A stretch of DNA of 64,000 nt from positions 1-64,000 of the forward strand of contig NZ_BCTW01000015.1 of the NCBI RefSeq assembly GCF_001590965.1, given 5' to 3'. The notes under the pieces were generated by a model that was not told where the DNA came from, made no database searches, and saw only the letters and a list, made by a program, of their open reading frames with translations. This stretch comes from Novosphingobium lentum NBRC 107847. GTDB lineage: Bacteria > Pseudomonadota > Alphaproteobacteria > Sphingomonadales > Sphingomonadaceae. A program made the translations under genes and the position numbers. Shown here piece by piece: positions 17,132-27,600 of the stretch. Within the stretch, counting starts at the first letter, position 1. Each line of letters opens with the position of its first letter.

Positions 17132-17965
17132 ATGTCGGATCGTCTTGAAGAAGATACAGTTTCGTTCCGCGTCGAGAACCGCATCGCGTGGGTCTATTTC
17201 AACCGGCCGGAAAAGCGCAACTGCATGAGCCCCAAGCTCAACCGCCAGATGTTGCGCACGATCGAGGAACTGGAATTCCGCGACGACGTCGGCGTTCTCA
17301 TCCTGGCGGGCGAAGGCTCGGCCTGGTCGGCCGGCATGGATCTCAAGGAATACTTCCGCGAGAACGAGCACAAGGGCATCGGCGCGGTCCGTCAGGCGCA
17401 GCGCGAAGCGTACAGCTGGTGGGAGCGCCTGCGCTGGTTCGAAAAGCCGACGATCGCGATGATCAACGGCTGGTGCTTCGGCGGCGCCTATGGCCCGCTG
17501 TTCGCCTGCGACCTCGCGTTTGCGGCGCAAGACGCACAGTTCGGCCTGTCCGAAATCAACTGGGGCATCCTGCCCGGCGGTGGCGCTTCGAAAGTTGCCG
17601 CAGAGCTGCTCTCGTTCCGCCATGCGATGTACCACGCGATGATGGGCGAGAACCTGACCGGCACGCAGGCCGCCGAATGGGGCTTGGTCAACGAGGCGTT
17701 GCCCGCCGACAAGCTGGAAGCGCGCGTGCTCGAAGTCGCCAACGTGTTGCTCGCCAAGAACCCGACCGCGTTGCGCTCGACCAAGTTCGCGGTCCGCCGC
17801 GTGCGCGAGATGACGTACGACAATGCCGAGGACTACCTGATCCGCGCGCAGGAATCCGCCAACAGCTTCGACGGGGAAGGGCGCAAGGAAGCCACGCGCC
17901 AGTTCATCGATGAAAAGGCGTTCAAGCCCGGATTGGGCGCCTACGACTTGTCGAAGAAATCCTGA
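17132..17965 (+). CDS. Hydroxycinnamoyl-CoA hydratase-lyase (feruloyl-CoA hydratase/lyase)
   Basis: 277 residues of the crotonase superfamily, strongly resembling Pseudomonas HCHL: NRPEKRNCMSP, AGMDLKEYFRE, AMINGWCFGG, GLSEINWGILPGG and the ending KPGLGAYDL. Residues equivalent to the HCHL active site are present: Met69, Glu141, Trp144 and Tyr235. The enzyme hydrates 4-hydroxycinnamoyl-CoA thioesters and splits them to the aromatic aldehyde plus acetyl-CoA. ATG 17132 has AAGGA eight bases upstream. Feruloyl-CoA synthetase, the expected partner, is not in this window. Confidence 0.88.
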   Translation: MSDRLEEDTVSFRVENRIAWVYFNRPEKRNCMSPKLNRQMLRTIEELEFRDDVGVLILAGEGSAWSAGMDLKEYFRENEHKGIGAVRQAQREAYSWWERLRWFEKPTIAMINGWCFGGAYGPLFACDLAFAAQDAQFGLSEINWGILPGGGASKVAAELLSFRHAMYHAMMGENLTGTQAAEWGLVNEALPADKLEARVLEVANVLLAKNPTALRSTKFAVRRVREMTYDNAEDYLIRAQESANSFDGEGRKEATRQFIDEKAFKPGLGAYDLSKKS

Positions 17966-17973
17966 TCCACGGA

Positions 17974-18001
17974 GCGGCGGTCGCAACGCAGCGGCCGCCG
18001 C
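17974..18001. terminator. Hairpin between convergent genes
   Basis: GCGGCGG (17974-17980) pairs with CCGCCGC (17995-18001) across a 14-base loop, in the 75-base gap between the hydratase-lyase and the convergent kinase gene. No T-run follows, so it would be at best a weak or Rho-assisted terminator. Confidence 0.35.
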
Positions 18002-18040
18002 ACTGCCCGTCAGACTTACTGAAAATTCTCGATGCCGTCG

Positions 18041-20743
<2,703 letters not shown>

Positions 20744-20791
20744 CGTCACGAACAAACCCTATCCTGCAAGCGGTCCGATTCCGGATAACGC

Positions 20792-21196
20792 GTGAACGAA
20801 CGCCCCATACCCCGAGAGGCCAGGCGCTTGAGCGACGAATTGCCCGACAATGTGCTGCTGGTCGATGGCACCGCATTGGCAGAACTGGCCGACGTGGTGG
20901 GCCAGGACAATCTGGAAAAATTGCTCGTTCTGTTTAGTAGAGCAACTCGAGAAACTGTTGATAAAATAGTCGGATTACAGATTGCAGGGGACTGGACCGG
21001 GTTGCGACGCGCAGCCCACGCGCTGGCCGGCGGAGCGCTCAGCCTGTCGGCAGGGTCGCTTGCGGCGGCGGCGCGGCAACTGGAATGCGCGTCGGTCGAT
21101 CCCGCGCGCGCCGAGATCACGGCGCTGTGCAACTTGGCCGACGCGACGATTGCACAAGCAGAGAGAGTGGTTGCAGAGATCGCTTCAAACCGCTGA
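20792..21196 (+). CDS. Stand-alone Hpt phosphotransfer protein
   Basis: 134 residues from GTG 20792. The Hpt motif is RRAAHALAGGALSLSAGSL with His76 as the phosphorylated residue, in an all-helical protein. It is divergent from the hybrid kinase (48 bases between starts) and converges on the NarL-type regulator. It is the missing carrier between the receiver of the kinase and the receiver of the regulator. Confidence 0.85.
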   Translation: MNERPIPREARRLSDELPDNVLLVDGTALAELADVVGQDNLEKLLVLFSRATRETVDKIVGLQIAGDWTGLRRAAHALAGGALSLSAGSLAAAARQLECASVDPARAEITALCNLADATIAQAERVVAEIASNR

Positions 21197-21217
21197 TTGT
21201 TAACTAAAGTTATGTTG

Positions 21218-21832
21218 CTAGCCTTGGCGTAGCGCGAGAATGGCCTGGCTACGGTTGCTGACCCCCAGAACGCGAAAAATGGCCGACATGTGCGATTTGA
21301 CGGTGGGCTCGGCGATCCCGAGATCGTGGGCGATGATCTTGTTCGGCTTGCCATCGGCGAGCGCGGCCATCACCCGCAGTTGCGCCGGGGAGAGCCTGGA
21401 GATCATCGCATCGCCGCCGTGCAGCGCCTCGAGTTCGGATGCGTCGGCAAACCAGCGCCCGCCCGCCAGCAACACACTGATCGCAGAGACCATTACCGAA
21501 ATCGCCGAAGATTTCGACAGGAAGCCGCGCGCGCCCATCGAACGCACCCGCGCCTGCGTCTCCAGCCCGTCGCTGCTGCTGACCACGATGACCGGCAGGT
21601 GCGGCTGCATCTGACGCACGATCGACAGCGTCATCAGGCCCTCGCTGTCCTTGAGCGCCAGATCGAGCAATAGGCCATCGTACGTATGGGCCGCCACCAG
21701 ATCCTTAATCGCGGCCATGCTTTCGGCGGTATCGACGATCAGCGCGGATTCGACGGTATGCGCAGCCATCGTCAGGGCGGCGGTGCAGATCGGATGATCG
21801 TCCGCGATCAGAAGGCGTTTCATGATATTCAT
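21218..21832 (-). CDS. NarL/LuxR-type response regulator
   Basis: 204 residues. N-terminal receiver with acidic DDH and phospho-acceptor Asp57 (GLLLDLALKDSEG); C-terminal LuxR helix-turn-helix (about 140-204, LSPAQLRVMAALADGKPNKIIAHDLG, VKSHMSAIFRVLGVSNRSQA). ATG 21832 has GGGG upstream; ATG 21823 is possible. It diverges from the secreted DUF11-type genes, and twin CATAC-N4-GTATG dyads lie between them, making it the likely regulator of those genes and of itself. Confidence 0.9.
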   Translation of the reverse strand: MNIMKRLLIADDHPICTAALTMAAHTVESALIVDTAESMAAIKDLVAAHTYDGLLLDLALKDSEGLMTLSIVRQMQPHLPVIVVSSSDGLETQARVRSMGARGFLSKSSAISVMVSAISVLLAGGRWFADASELEALHGGDAMISRLSPAQLRVMAALADGKPNKIIAHDLGIAEPTVKSHMSAIFRVLGVSNRSQAILALRQG

Positions 21833-21898
21833 ATGGCGACCCCAGTGCCTTACGATTCGTGTTCAGGACGTTTCCTGCAACCGTTTGTCATGATGCGT

Positions 21899-21912
21899 CA
21901 TACAGAAGTATG
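21899..21912. promoter_or_regulatory. Candidate response-regulator site, distal dyad
   Basis: CATACAGAAGTATG: 5-base arms CATAC/GTATG with a 4-base centre. An identical-arm dyad lies 34 bases downstream, centre to centre. It is in the 168-base gap between the NarL-type regulator and the first secreted DUF11-type gene. Confidence 0.55.
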
Positions 21913-21932
21913 ATTGGCGGACCGTTAACCTG

Positions 21933-21946
21933 CATACTTAGGTATG
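21933..21946. promoter_or_regulatory. Candidate response-regulator site, proximal dyad
   Basis: CATACTTAGGTATG repeats the arms of 21899-21912 around a different 4-base centre. It ends 54 bases before the ATG at 22001, near where a promoter would lie. Paired short dyads of this kind are typical of dimeric NarL-type regulators binding in tandem. Confidence 0.55.
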
Positions 21947-22000
21947 AATAGACCCCGCAGGTAAGAAGTCGATAACCAGACGACGCGCATCGGCAGCGTC

Positions 22001-22972
22001 ATGGAACGCGCAAAAACCCGTATCGCCGCCAGCTCGCTGGCCCTTGCAACCCTTTTCTGGGCAGGATCTGCCCATGCGACCGGCGTCACCGCGGGCACGC
22101 TGATCGAGAATACGGCTTCGGCCACGTACACGTCGGGCGCCTCGGGCGGCTCGATCACGTCGAACACCGTCACCGTCAAGGTCGACGAACTGCTCGACGT
22201 TGCCGTCGCCGGCCTGACCACCACGCCCGAACCCATCAGCTCCACCAATGCCGTGCTCGTCTATTCCGTCACCAACACCGGCAACGGCAACGAAGCTTTC
22301 AACTTGACCGCCAACCCCACCGTCACGGGCAACAAGTTCGACGGCAACATCGTTTCGATCGCCATCGATACCAACAAGAACGGCGTTTACGATGCCGGCG
22401 ACGTCATCGTCACGCAGGGCGGCGCATCGCCCAGCATCGCGCCGGATTCTTCGGTGCAGGTGCTGGTGATCGTGTCCGTACCGCAAGGCGTGACCGACGG
22501 TGAGCAGAGCCAGGTTCGCCTGATCGCTGCCGCAGCGACCGGAACCGGCACCGCCGGCACCGTGTTCAGCGGACAGGGCCAGGGCGGCGGCGACGCCGTA
22601 GTCGGCACCTCGACCGCGCAGGCCAATGCGCTCGACGCGCTGGTGGCCAGCGTCGCGACGGTCGCGCTCGCCAAGACGGCGGTCATCGACGACCAGTTCG
22701 GCGGACACCAGCCGGTTCCCGGCGCGACCGTGACCTACACCATGGTCGCCTCGGTCAGCGGCAGCGGCAAGGCTGAAAATCTCCACGTCACCGACGTTAT
22801 CCCTACCGGGACGACGTACAAGGCGAACTCGCTCAAGCTGGGCGGAACGGCCCTGACCGACGTTGCCGATGGCGACGCCGGCGTGGGCAGCGCTTCGGGC
22901 ATCGATGTCGGGCTTGGCGCGATTGATGGCGGACAGTCGCGCACGGTCAACTTCCAGGTAACCATAAACTGA
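22001..22972 (+). CDS. Secreted DUF11-type repeat protein
   Basis: 323 residues: signal peptide to about residue 26 (WAGSAHA), an N-terminal beta module (TLIENTASATYTSG...SNTVTVKVDE), a middle region with a Ca-binding-like loop DTNKNGVYDAGD, and a C-terminal DUF11-like domain (VPGATVTYTMVASV, VTDVIPTGTTYKANSL, ending in FQVTIN). DUF11 modules are beta-sandwich stalk domains of surface proteins. It is the first gene of the five-gene run and lies just downstream of the twin dyads. Function is unknown; a surface or matrix role is inferred. Confidence 0.75.
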   Translation: MERAKTRIAASSLALATLFWAGSAHATGVTAGTLIENTASATYTSGASGGSITSNTVTVKVDELLDVAVAGLTTTPEPISSTNAVLVYSVTNTGNGNEAFNLTANPTVTGNKFDGNIVSIAIDTNKNGVYDAGDVIVTQGGASPSIAPDSSVQVLVIVSVPQGVTDGEQSQVRLIAAAATGTGTAGTVFSGQGQGGGDAVVGTSTAQANALDALVASVATVALAKTAVIDDQFGGHQPVPGATVTYTMVASVSGSGKAENLHVTDVIPTGTTYKANSLKLGGTALTDVADGDAGVGSASGIDVGLGAIDGGQSRTVNFQVTIN

Positions 22973-23004
22973 TATTCGGTTCGGAACTTAGAAGGACCAC
23001 AACA

Positions 23005-23481
23005 ATGAAAAAAATGATTGCGGATATCGTTGGCTTTCTCGTCCTTGGCAGCCTGGCTGCGCCCGCGTTCGCAGCGCCGGCCAGCCCGGTCACCCTCAAG
23101 GGCGACGTGAAGCTGGAAAAGACGATCGTTGAAAATGGAATTTCCAAGCAGACGCTGACCGATCCCAAGGTCGTCGTCCCGGGCGACAGGCTGCTCTTTT
23201 CCACGGCCTATCGCAACGGCGGCGCTGCCCCTGTCGAACATTTCGTGGTGACCAACCCGCTGCCGTCGGCAGTGACGCTGGCCCCCGAATCCGCTGCTTC
23301 GCTCGAAGTGTCGGTCGATGGCGGCAAGTCCTGGGGCAGCCTTGCCAAGATGACCGTTGCCGATGGCAAGGGTGGTCGCCGCGGGGCACAGGCCGCCGAT
23401 GTAACCCATGTCCGCTGGACCCTGGCGACGATCGCCCCGGGTGCGTCGGGCGCGGTTCAATATCACGCCATCGTCCGCTGA
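23005..23481 (+). CDS. Small secreted DUF11-type protein
   Basis: 158 residues: signal peptide (cleavage near APAFA) and a single beta-rich domain with VVVPGDRLLFSTAYRNGGAAPVEHFVVTNPLP, the N-x-G-x-x-P-V-x-x-x-x-V-x-[ND]-x-[LI]-P pattern of DUF11. It starts 32 bases after the preceding gene with an AGAAGGACC site. One domain only, so it may be a minor subunit or cap within the set of secreted proteins. Confidence 0.72.
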   Translation: MKKMIADIVGFLVLGSLAAPAFAAPASPVTLKGDVKLEKTIVENGISKQTLTDPKVVVPGDRLLFSTAYRNGGAAPVEHFVVTNPLPSAVTLAPESAASLEVSVDGGKSWGSLAKMTVADGKGGRRGAQAADVTHVRWTLATIAPGASGAVQYHAIVR

Positions 23482-23494
23482 GACGCGGGGGGGA

Positions 23495-23514
23495 CCGCCC
23501 GGGCCCGCGGGCGG
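23495..23514 (+). other. Strong intercistronic hairpin
   Basis: CCGCCCG (23495-23501) pairs with CGGGCGG (23508-23514) over a 6-base loop, in the 73-base gap between two secreted-protein genes. No T-run follows, only ATAAAT, so partial attenuation or 3'-end stabilisation of an upstream transcript is more likely than full termination. Confidence 0.5.
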
Positions 23515-23554
23515 ATAAATACGCGGGCCACATCACGCAGTGGGGACTAATAAC

Positions 23555-24616
23555 ATGAAACTCAGCAAAAAACTGCTGAGTACGGCCGGTGTTCTCACAC
23601 TCGCCGTGCTTGGCGCACAACCAGCGCTCGCGGCGCAGACTACTGCGGGCACTACGATCACCAACACCGTTTCGGTGGATTTCCAGGTCGGCGGGTTCTC
23701 GCAGACACAACAATCGGCGTCCGACACGCTGACGGTCGACCGCAAGGTCAACGTGACCGTCGCCGAAGTCGGCACGACCACGACGACCGTTTCGCCCGGT
23801 CAGACCGCAGCCGTGACCACGTTCACCGTCACCAACCTGTCGAACGCCGTGCTCGATTTCGCGCTCACGGCAACTCAGCAGACCGGCGGCGCGGGTGCGC
23901 ACTCGAACACCGACTCGTTCGATGTCACCAACGTGAAGATCTACAAGGACGCCAACGCCAACGGCGTTTATGATGCCGGTACCGACACGCTGGTCACGTA
24001 CCTTGACGAGCTGGGTGCCGATACCGGCACCGCGACGGTGTTCGTGGTCGCCGACATCCCGCTCAGCCTGACCACCGGCAATGTTGCCGCTGTCACGCTG
24101 ACCGCGACGGGTCGTGAGGGCGGAACTGCCGGCACGCAGGGTATCGCTCTGGTCCAGACGACCGGCGCGAACACCTCGGGCATGGACACCGTGTTTGCCG
24201 ACGCAGCGGGTGCCACCGATGCGGCGCGCGATGCGGCGTTCTCGGCCAAGGATGACTACACGATCTCGGCCGCGGCACTGACCGCCGTCAAGACGTCGAC
24301 GATCATCAGCGATCCGGTGAACGGGACGACCAACGCCAAGTTCATCCCCGGCGCCACGCTGCAATACTGCATCGCGGTCACCAACGCCGCGGGCAGTGCG
24401 ACGGCGACCACCATCCTCATCCAGGATCCGCTACCTGCCGGCCTGACTTATGATGCCGGCTACGGGATCAAGATCAACGGCACGGTGACTTCGGGTGTCT
24501 GCAACACCGACGGGGCCACTGGCGGCTCGTTTGCCTCGAACAAGGTGAGCGGCACGCTCACCAGCGTCGCGGCGACCGAGACCAAGACGCTGCTGTTCCG
24601 CGCAACGATCAACTGA
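23555..24616 (+). CDS. Secreted DUF11-type repeat protein
   Basis: 353 residues from ATG 23555 (GGGGA eight bases upstream; an upstream GTG at 23540 is less likely). Signal peptide to about AQPALAAQ, then the N-terminal module seen also at 22001 (TTITNTVSVDFQVGG, DTLTVDRKVNVTVAE), a Ca-binding-like loop DANANGVYDAGTD, and a C-terminal DUF11 domain (IPGATLQYCIAVTNAAG, IQDPLPAGLTYD, ending in FRATIN). It is a paralogue of the 22001 product and probably an abundant surface-exposed or exported protein; the role is not known. Confidence 0.75.
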   Translation: MKLSKKLLSTAGVLTLAVLGAQPALAAQTTAGTTITNTVSVDFQVGGFSQTQQSASDTLTVDRKVNVTVAEVGTTTTTVSPGQTAAVTTFTVTNLSNAVLDFALTATQQTGGAGAHSNTDSFDVTNVKIYKDANANGVYDAGTDTLVTYLDELGADTGTATVFVVADIPLSLTTGNVAAVTLTATGREGGTAGTQGIALVQTTGANTSGMDTVFADAAGATDAARDAAFSAKDDYTISAAALTAVKTSTIISDPVNGTTNAKFIPGATLQYCIAVTNAAGSATATTILIQDPLPAGLTYDAGYGIKINGTVTSGVCNTDGATGGSFASNKVSGTLTSVAATETKTLLFRATIN

Positions 24617-24622
24617 TGGATC

Positions 24623-24650
24623 TACCGGCTGCGTCCAGGCGCAGCCGGTA
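24623..24650 (+). other. Perfect 11-bp intercistronic hairpin
   Basis: TACCGGCTGCG (24623-24633) and CGCAGCCGGTA (24640-24650) form a perfect stem with a 6-base loop in the 53-base gap before the giant gene. There is no following T-run. It could separate high expression of the small secreted proteins from lower expression of the barrel protein. Confidence 0.55.
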
Positions 24651-24669
24651 ACGGATCGCACATAACCAG

Positions 24670-27600
24670 ATGCTCAAGCTTCAATCCATCCGCAACTTGG
24701 CAGCGACAGTGCTTGCACTGCCGCTGCTCTTTTTGTGCGGATCGGTTCAGGCGCAGACCATCACCAACATTGCCCGCGCCAGCTGGACACAGGGCGACCA
24801 GGTCCTGTCGGTCCAGTCGAACGCGGCCACATTCGAAGTCACGCAGACCCCGGTCACGCTCGACGTGCTCCAATCCGCGCCGGGTTCGCCCTCGACCACC
24901 ATCGCGCCTTCGCTGTGCGGCGGACACTCGCTGTCGGCAGCGCTGCTGGGCACGATGACCAACCTGGTTTCGGCCTCGGACGTCAGCACGATCAAGATCG
25001 GCCAGCAGCTGATCTTCCGTCTGGTCGACCACGCCGCCAACCGCTCGACCACGGCCGTCGATCAGGTCGATGCGGTGATCACCACGATCAGCGGCGATCG
25101 CGAAGTCGTCACCGTGTTGGAAACCTCGGCCAACAGCGGCATCTTCATTGGCGCCGTGCCGACCACCGCCGTCCCGCCAACGCCGGTGCAGGGCGACTGC
25201 CGCCTCAGCGTCGCCTCGGGTGACAAGATCTCGATCGAGCTGCGGATGCCCTCGCAGATCCAGCCGATCGCCATGGCGGCGGTCAACGTGCTGGCCGACC
25301 CTTACGGCGTCGTGTTCGACAGCGAAGACGGCACGCCGATCAACGGCGTGCGCATCTCGATGGTCGATGCCCTGACCGGAGCGCCCGCCAAGGTGTTCGG
25401 CGACGATGGCCTCACCCCCTATCCTTCGACGATCGTCACCGGCGAGACGGTGACCGATGCGGCGGGCAATCTCTATCCGATGCCGGTGGGGGAATACCGG
25501 TTCCCGCTGGCGCCGCTTGGCAGCTACCGATTGGTGGTCGAGCCACCCTCTCCTTACGTGGCGCCGTCCAAGGCGAGGGTCGCGCAGCTTTCCGGTCTTA
25601 CCCGCCCCGATGGGGGCGAACTGACTCTGGGCGATAGCTCGTTCGGCGCCCGGTTCAGCCTGTCGAACCCTTCGCCGGTGCGCGTGGACATTCCGGTCGA
25701 TCGCCCGGGCGTTGCGGTGGCGCTGACCAAGACCGTCTCGGCCCCTTCGGCGGTTCCCGGTGACGTGGTCTATTACACCGTGCTGGCGACCAACACCGAC
25801 GGCACCCGCGCCAAGCGCGACGTGGTGCTGTCCGACACGCCTTCGCCGTGGTTGCGCCTGCGCGCCGAATCGATCCGGGTCGATGGCACCGCCAATCCGG
25901 CGGCGATCACCGTGGCCGCCGACGGCCACCACCTGACCATCCGCCTGGGCACGATGCCCGCCGCATCGACACATCGCGTGACCTACGCGATGACGGTGCG
26001 CGCCGATGCGCCTCCGGGCCAGGCAGTGAACCGCGCCGAAGCCACCGACTCGCGCGGGCTGACGTCGGTCGCCAGCGCGGTGCTCAAGATCGATCGCGAG
26101 ACGATCGCCGGGCGGATGACGCTGATCGGCCGCATCACCGAAGGTGCCTGCTCGGTCAACGATCCGCGCCTCGGCATCCCCGGCGTGCGCGTGATGCTGG
26201 AAGACGGCAGCTTTGCCATCACCGATCGCGACGGGCGCTATCACTTCGAAGGCCTGATACCGGGCACGCACGTTGTCGCGGCGCAGGAAACCACGCTGCC
26301 GCAGGGCAGCCGCTTCGTCGACTGCAGCCGCTCGACGCGCAATGCCGGCAGCACCAGCTCGCGCTTCGTGATGGGGCAGGGCGGCAGCCTGATCGTCGCC
26401 GATTTCTCGGCGGTGGTGCCGCCGCATGCCGCAGCGCCCGCCAAGGACCCGGCCGAAGCCGCGACCGACAAGGAAGCTGCCGGCGGCGACATCGACTGGC
26501 TGACGCTGGGCGATGGTCCCACCGACTTCCTGTTCCCCGCGACGGACTATAACCCGCGCGCGCCCGCCGTGCGCATCGTGATCCGTCACCGCGCCAGCCA
26601 GAAGGTCGACCTCAGCATCGACGGCAAGCCGGTCGACAAGGTGGCGTTCGATGGCGCCAAGGTTTCGGCCGACAAGCGCTATGCCGTCAGCGTGTGGCGC
26701 GGCATCCCGCTCGACGGCGAAGTCACTCACGTCTCCGCCGTCGTCCGCAACCTCGACGGCAGCGCCGACAAGACCCTGACGCGCGACATTCACTTCACCG
26801 CCAGCCCGGCGCGGGTCGAGATCGTGGCGGCGTCGTCCAAGCTCGTGGCCGATGGCAGCACCCGCCCGATGCTCGCGGTGCGCGTGCTCGATCGCAGCGG
26901 TCGTCCGGTCCACTCGGGCCTGACCGGCCAGTTCGCGGTCAACGCGCCTTACGAAAGCGCGCAGGCGCTCGACGCCATGCAATCGCGCGCGCTGACCGGT
27001 CTGGGCCGGTCGAGCCCGACGTGGACGGTCAAGGGCGACGACGGCATCGCGCTGATCGAACTGGCGCCGACCATGGTCAGCGGTGCGGTCCACCTCGACT
27101 TCACCTTTGCCAACGGCGAACTGAAGCGCCAGCAGACGCTGGAAGCCTGGATCGTACCCGGCCAGCAGAAGTGGACGCTGGTCGGTCTGGCCGAAGGATC
27201 GGTCGGCGAAAAGAGCGTGGCCGACAACATGGAGCGCACCGGGCGTTTCGACAGCGACCTGGGCGATCACGCGCGTGTCGCGTTCTATGCCAAGGGCCGC
27301 GTGCTGGGCCGCTACCTGCTGACGCTGGCCTATGACAGCGCCAAGCAGGCCGACGACCAGCGCCTGCTCGGCGCGATCGATCCCAACGCCTATTACACCG
27401 TGTTCGCCGATGGATCGGACCGCCGCTTCGATGCCGCCAGCCGCAAGAAGATTTACGTGCGGATCGAGACCGGCACGTTCTATGCCCTGTTCGGCGACAT
27501 CACGACCGGCTTCGACCAGACCGTGCTGGGCCGCTACCAGCGCACCACCACCGGCCTGAAGGGCGAGTTGCACACCGGCGGCCTGCACGCCGAGGGTTTT

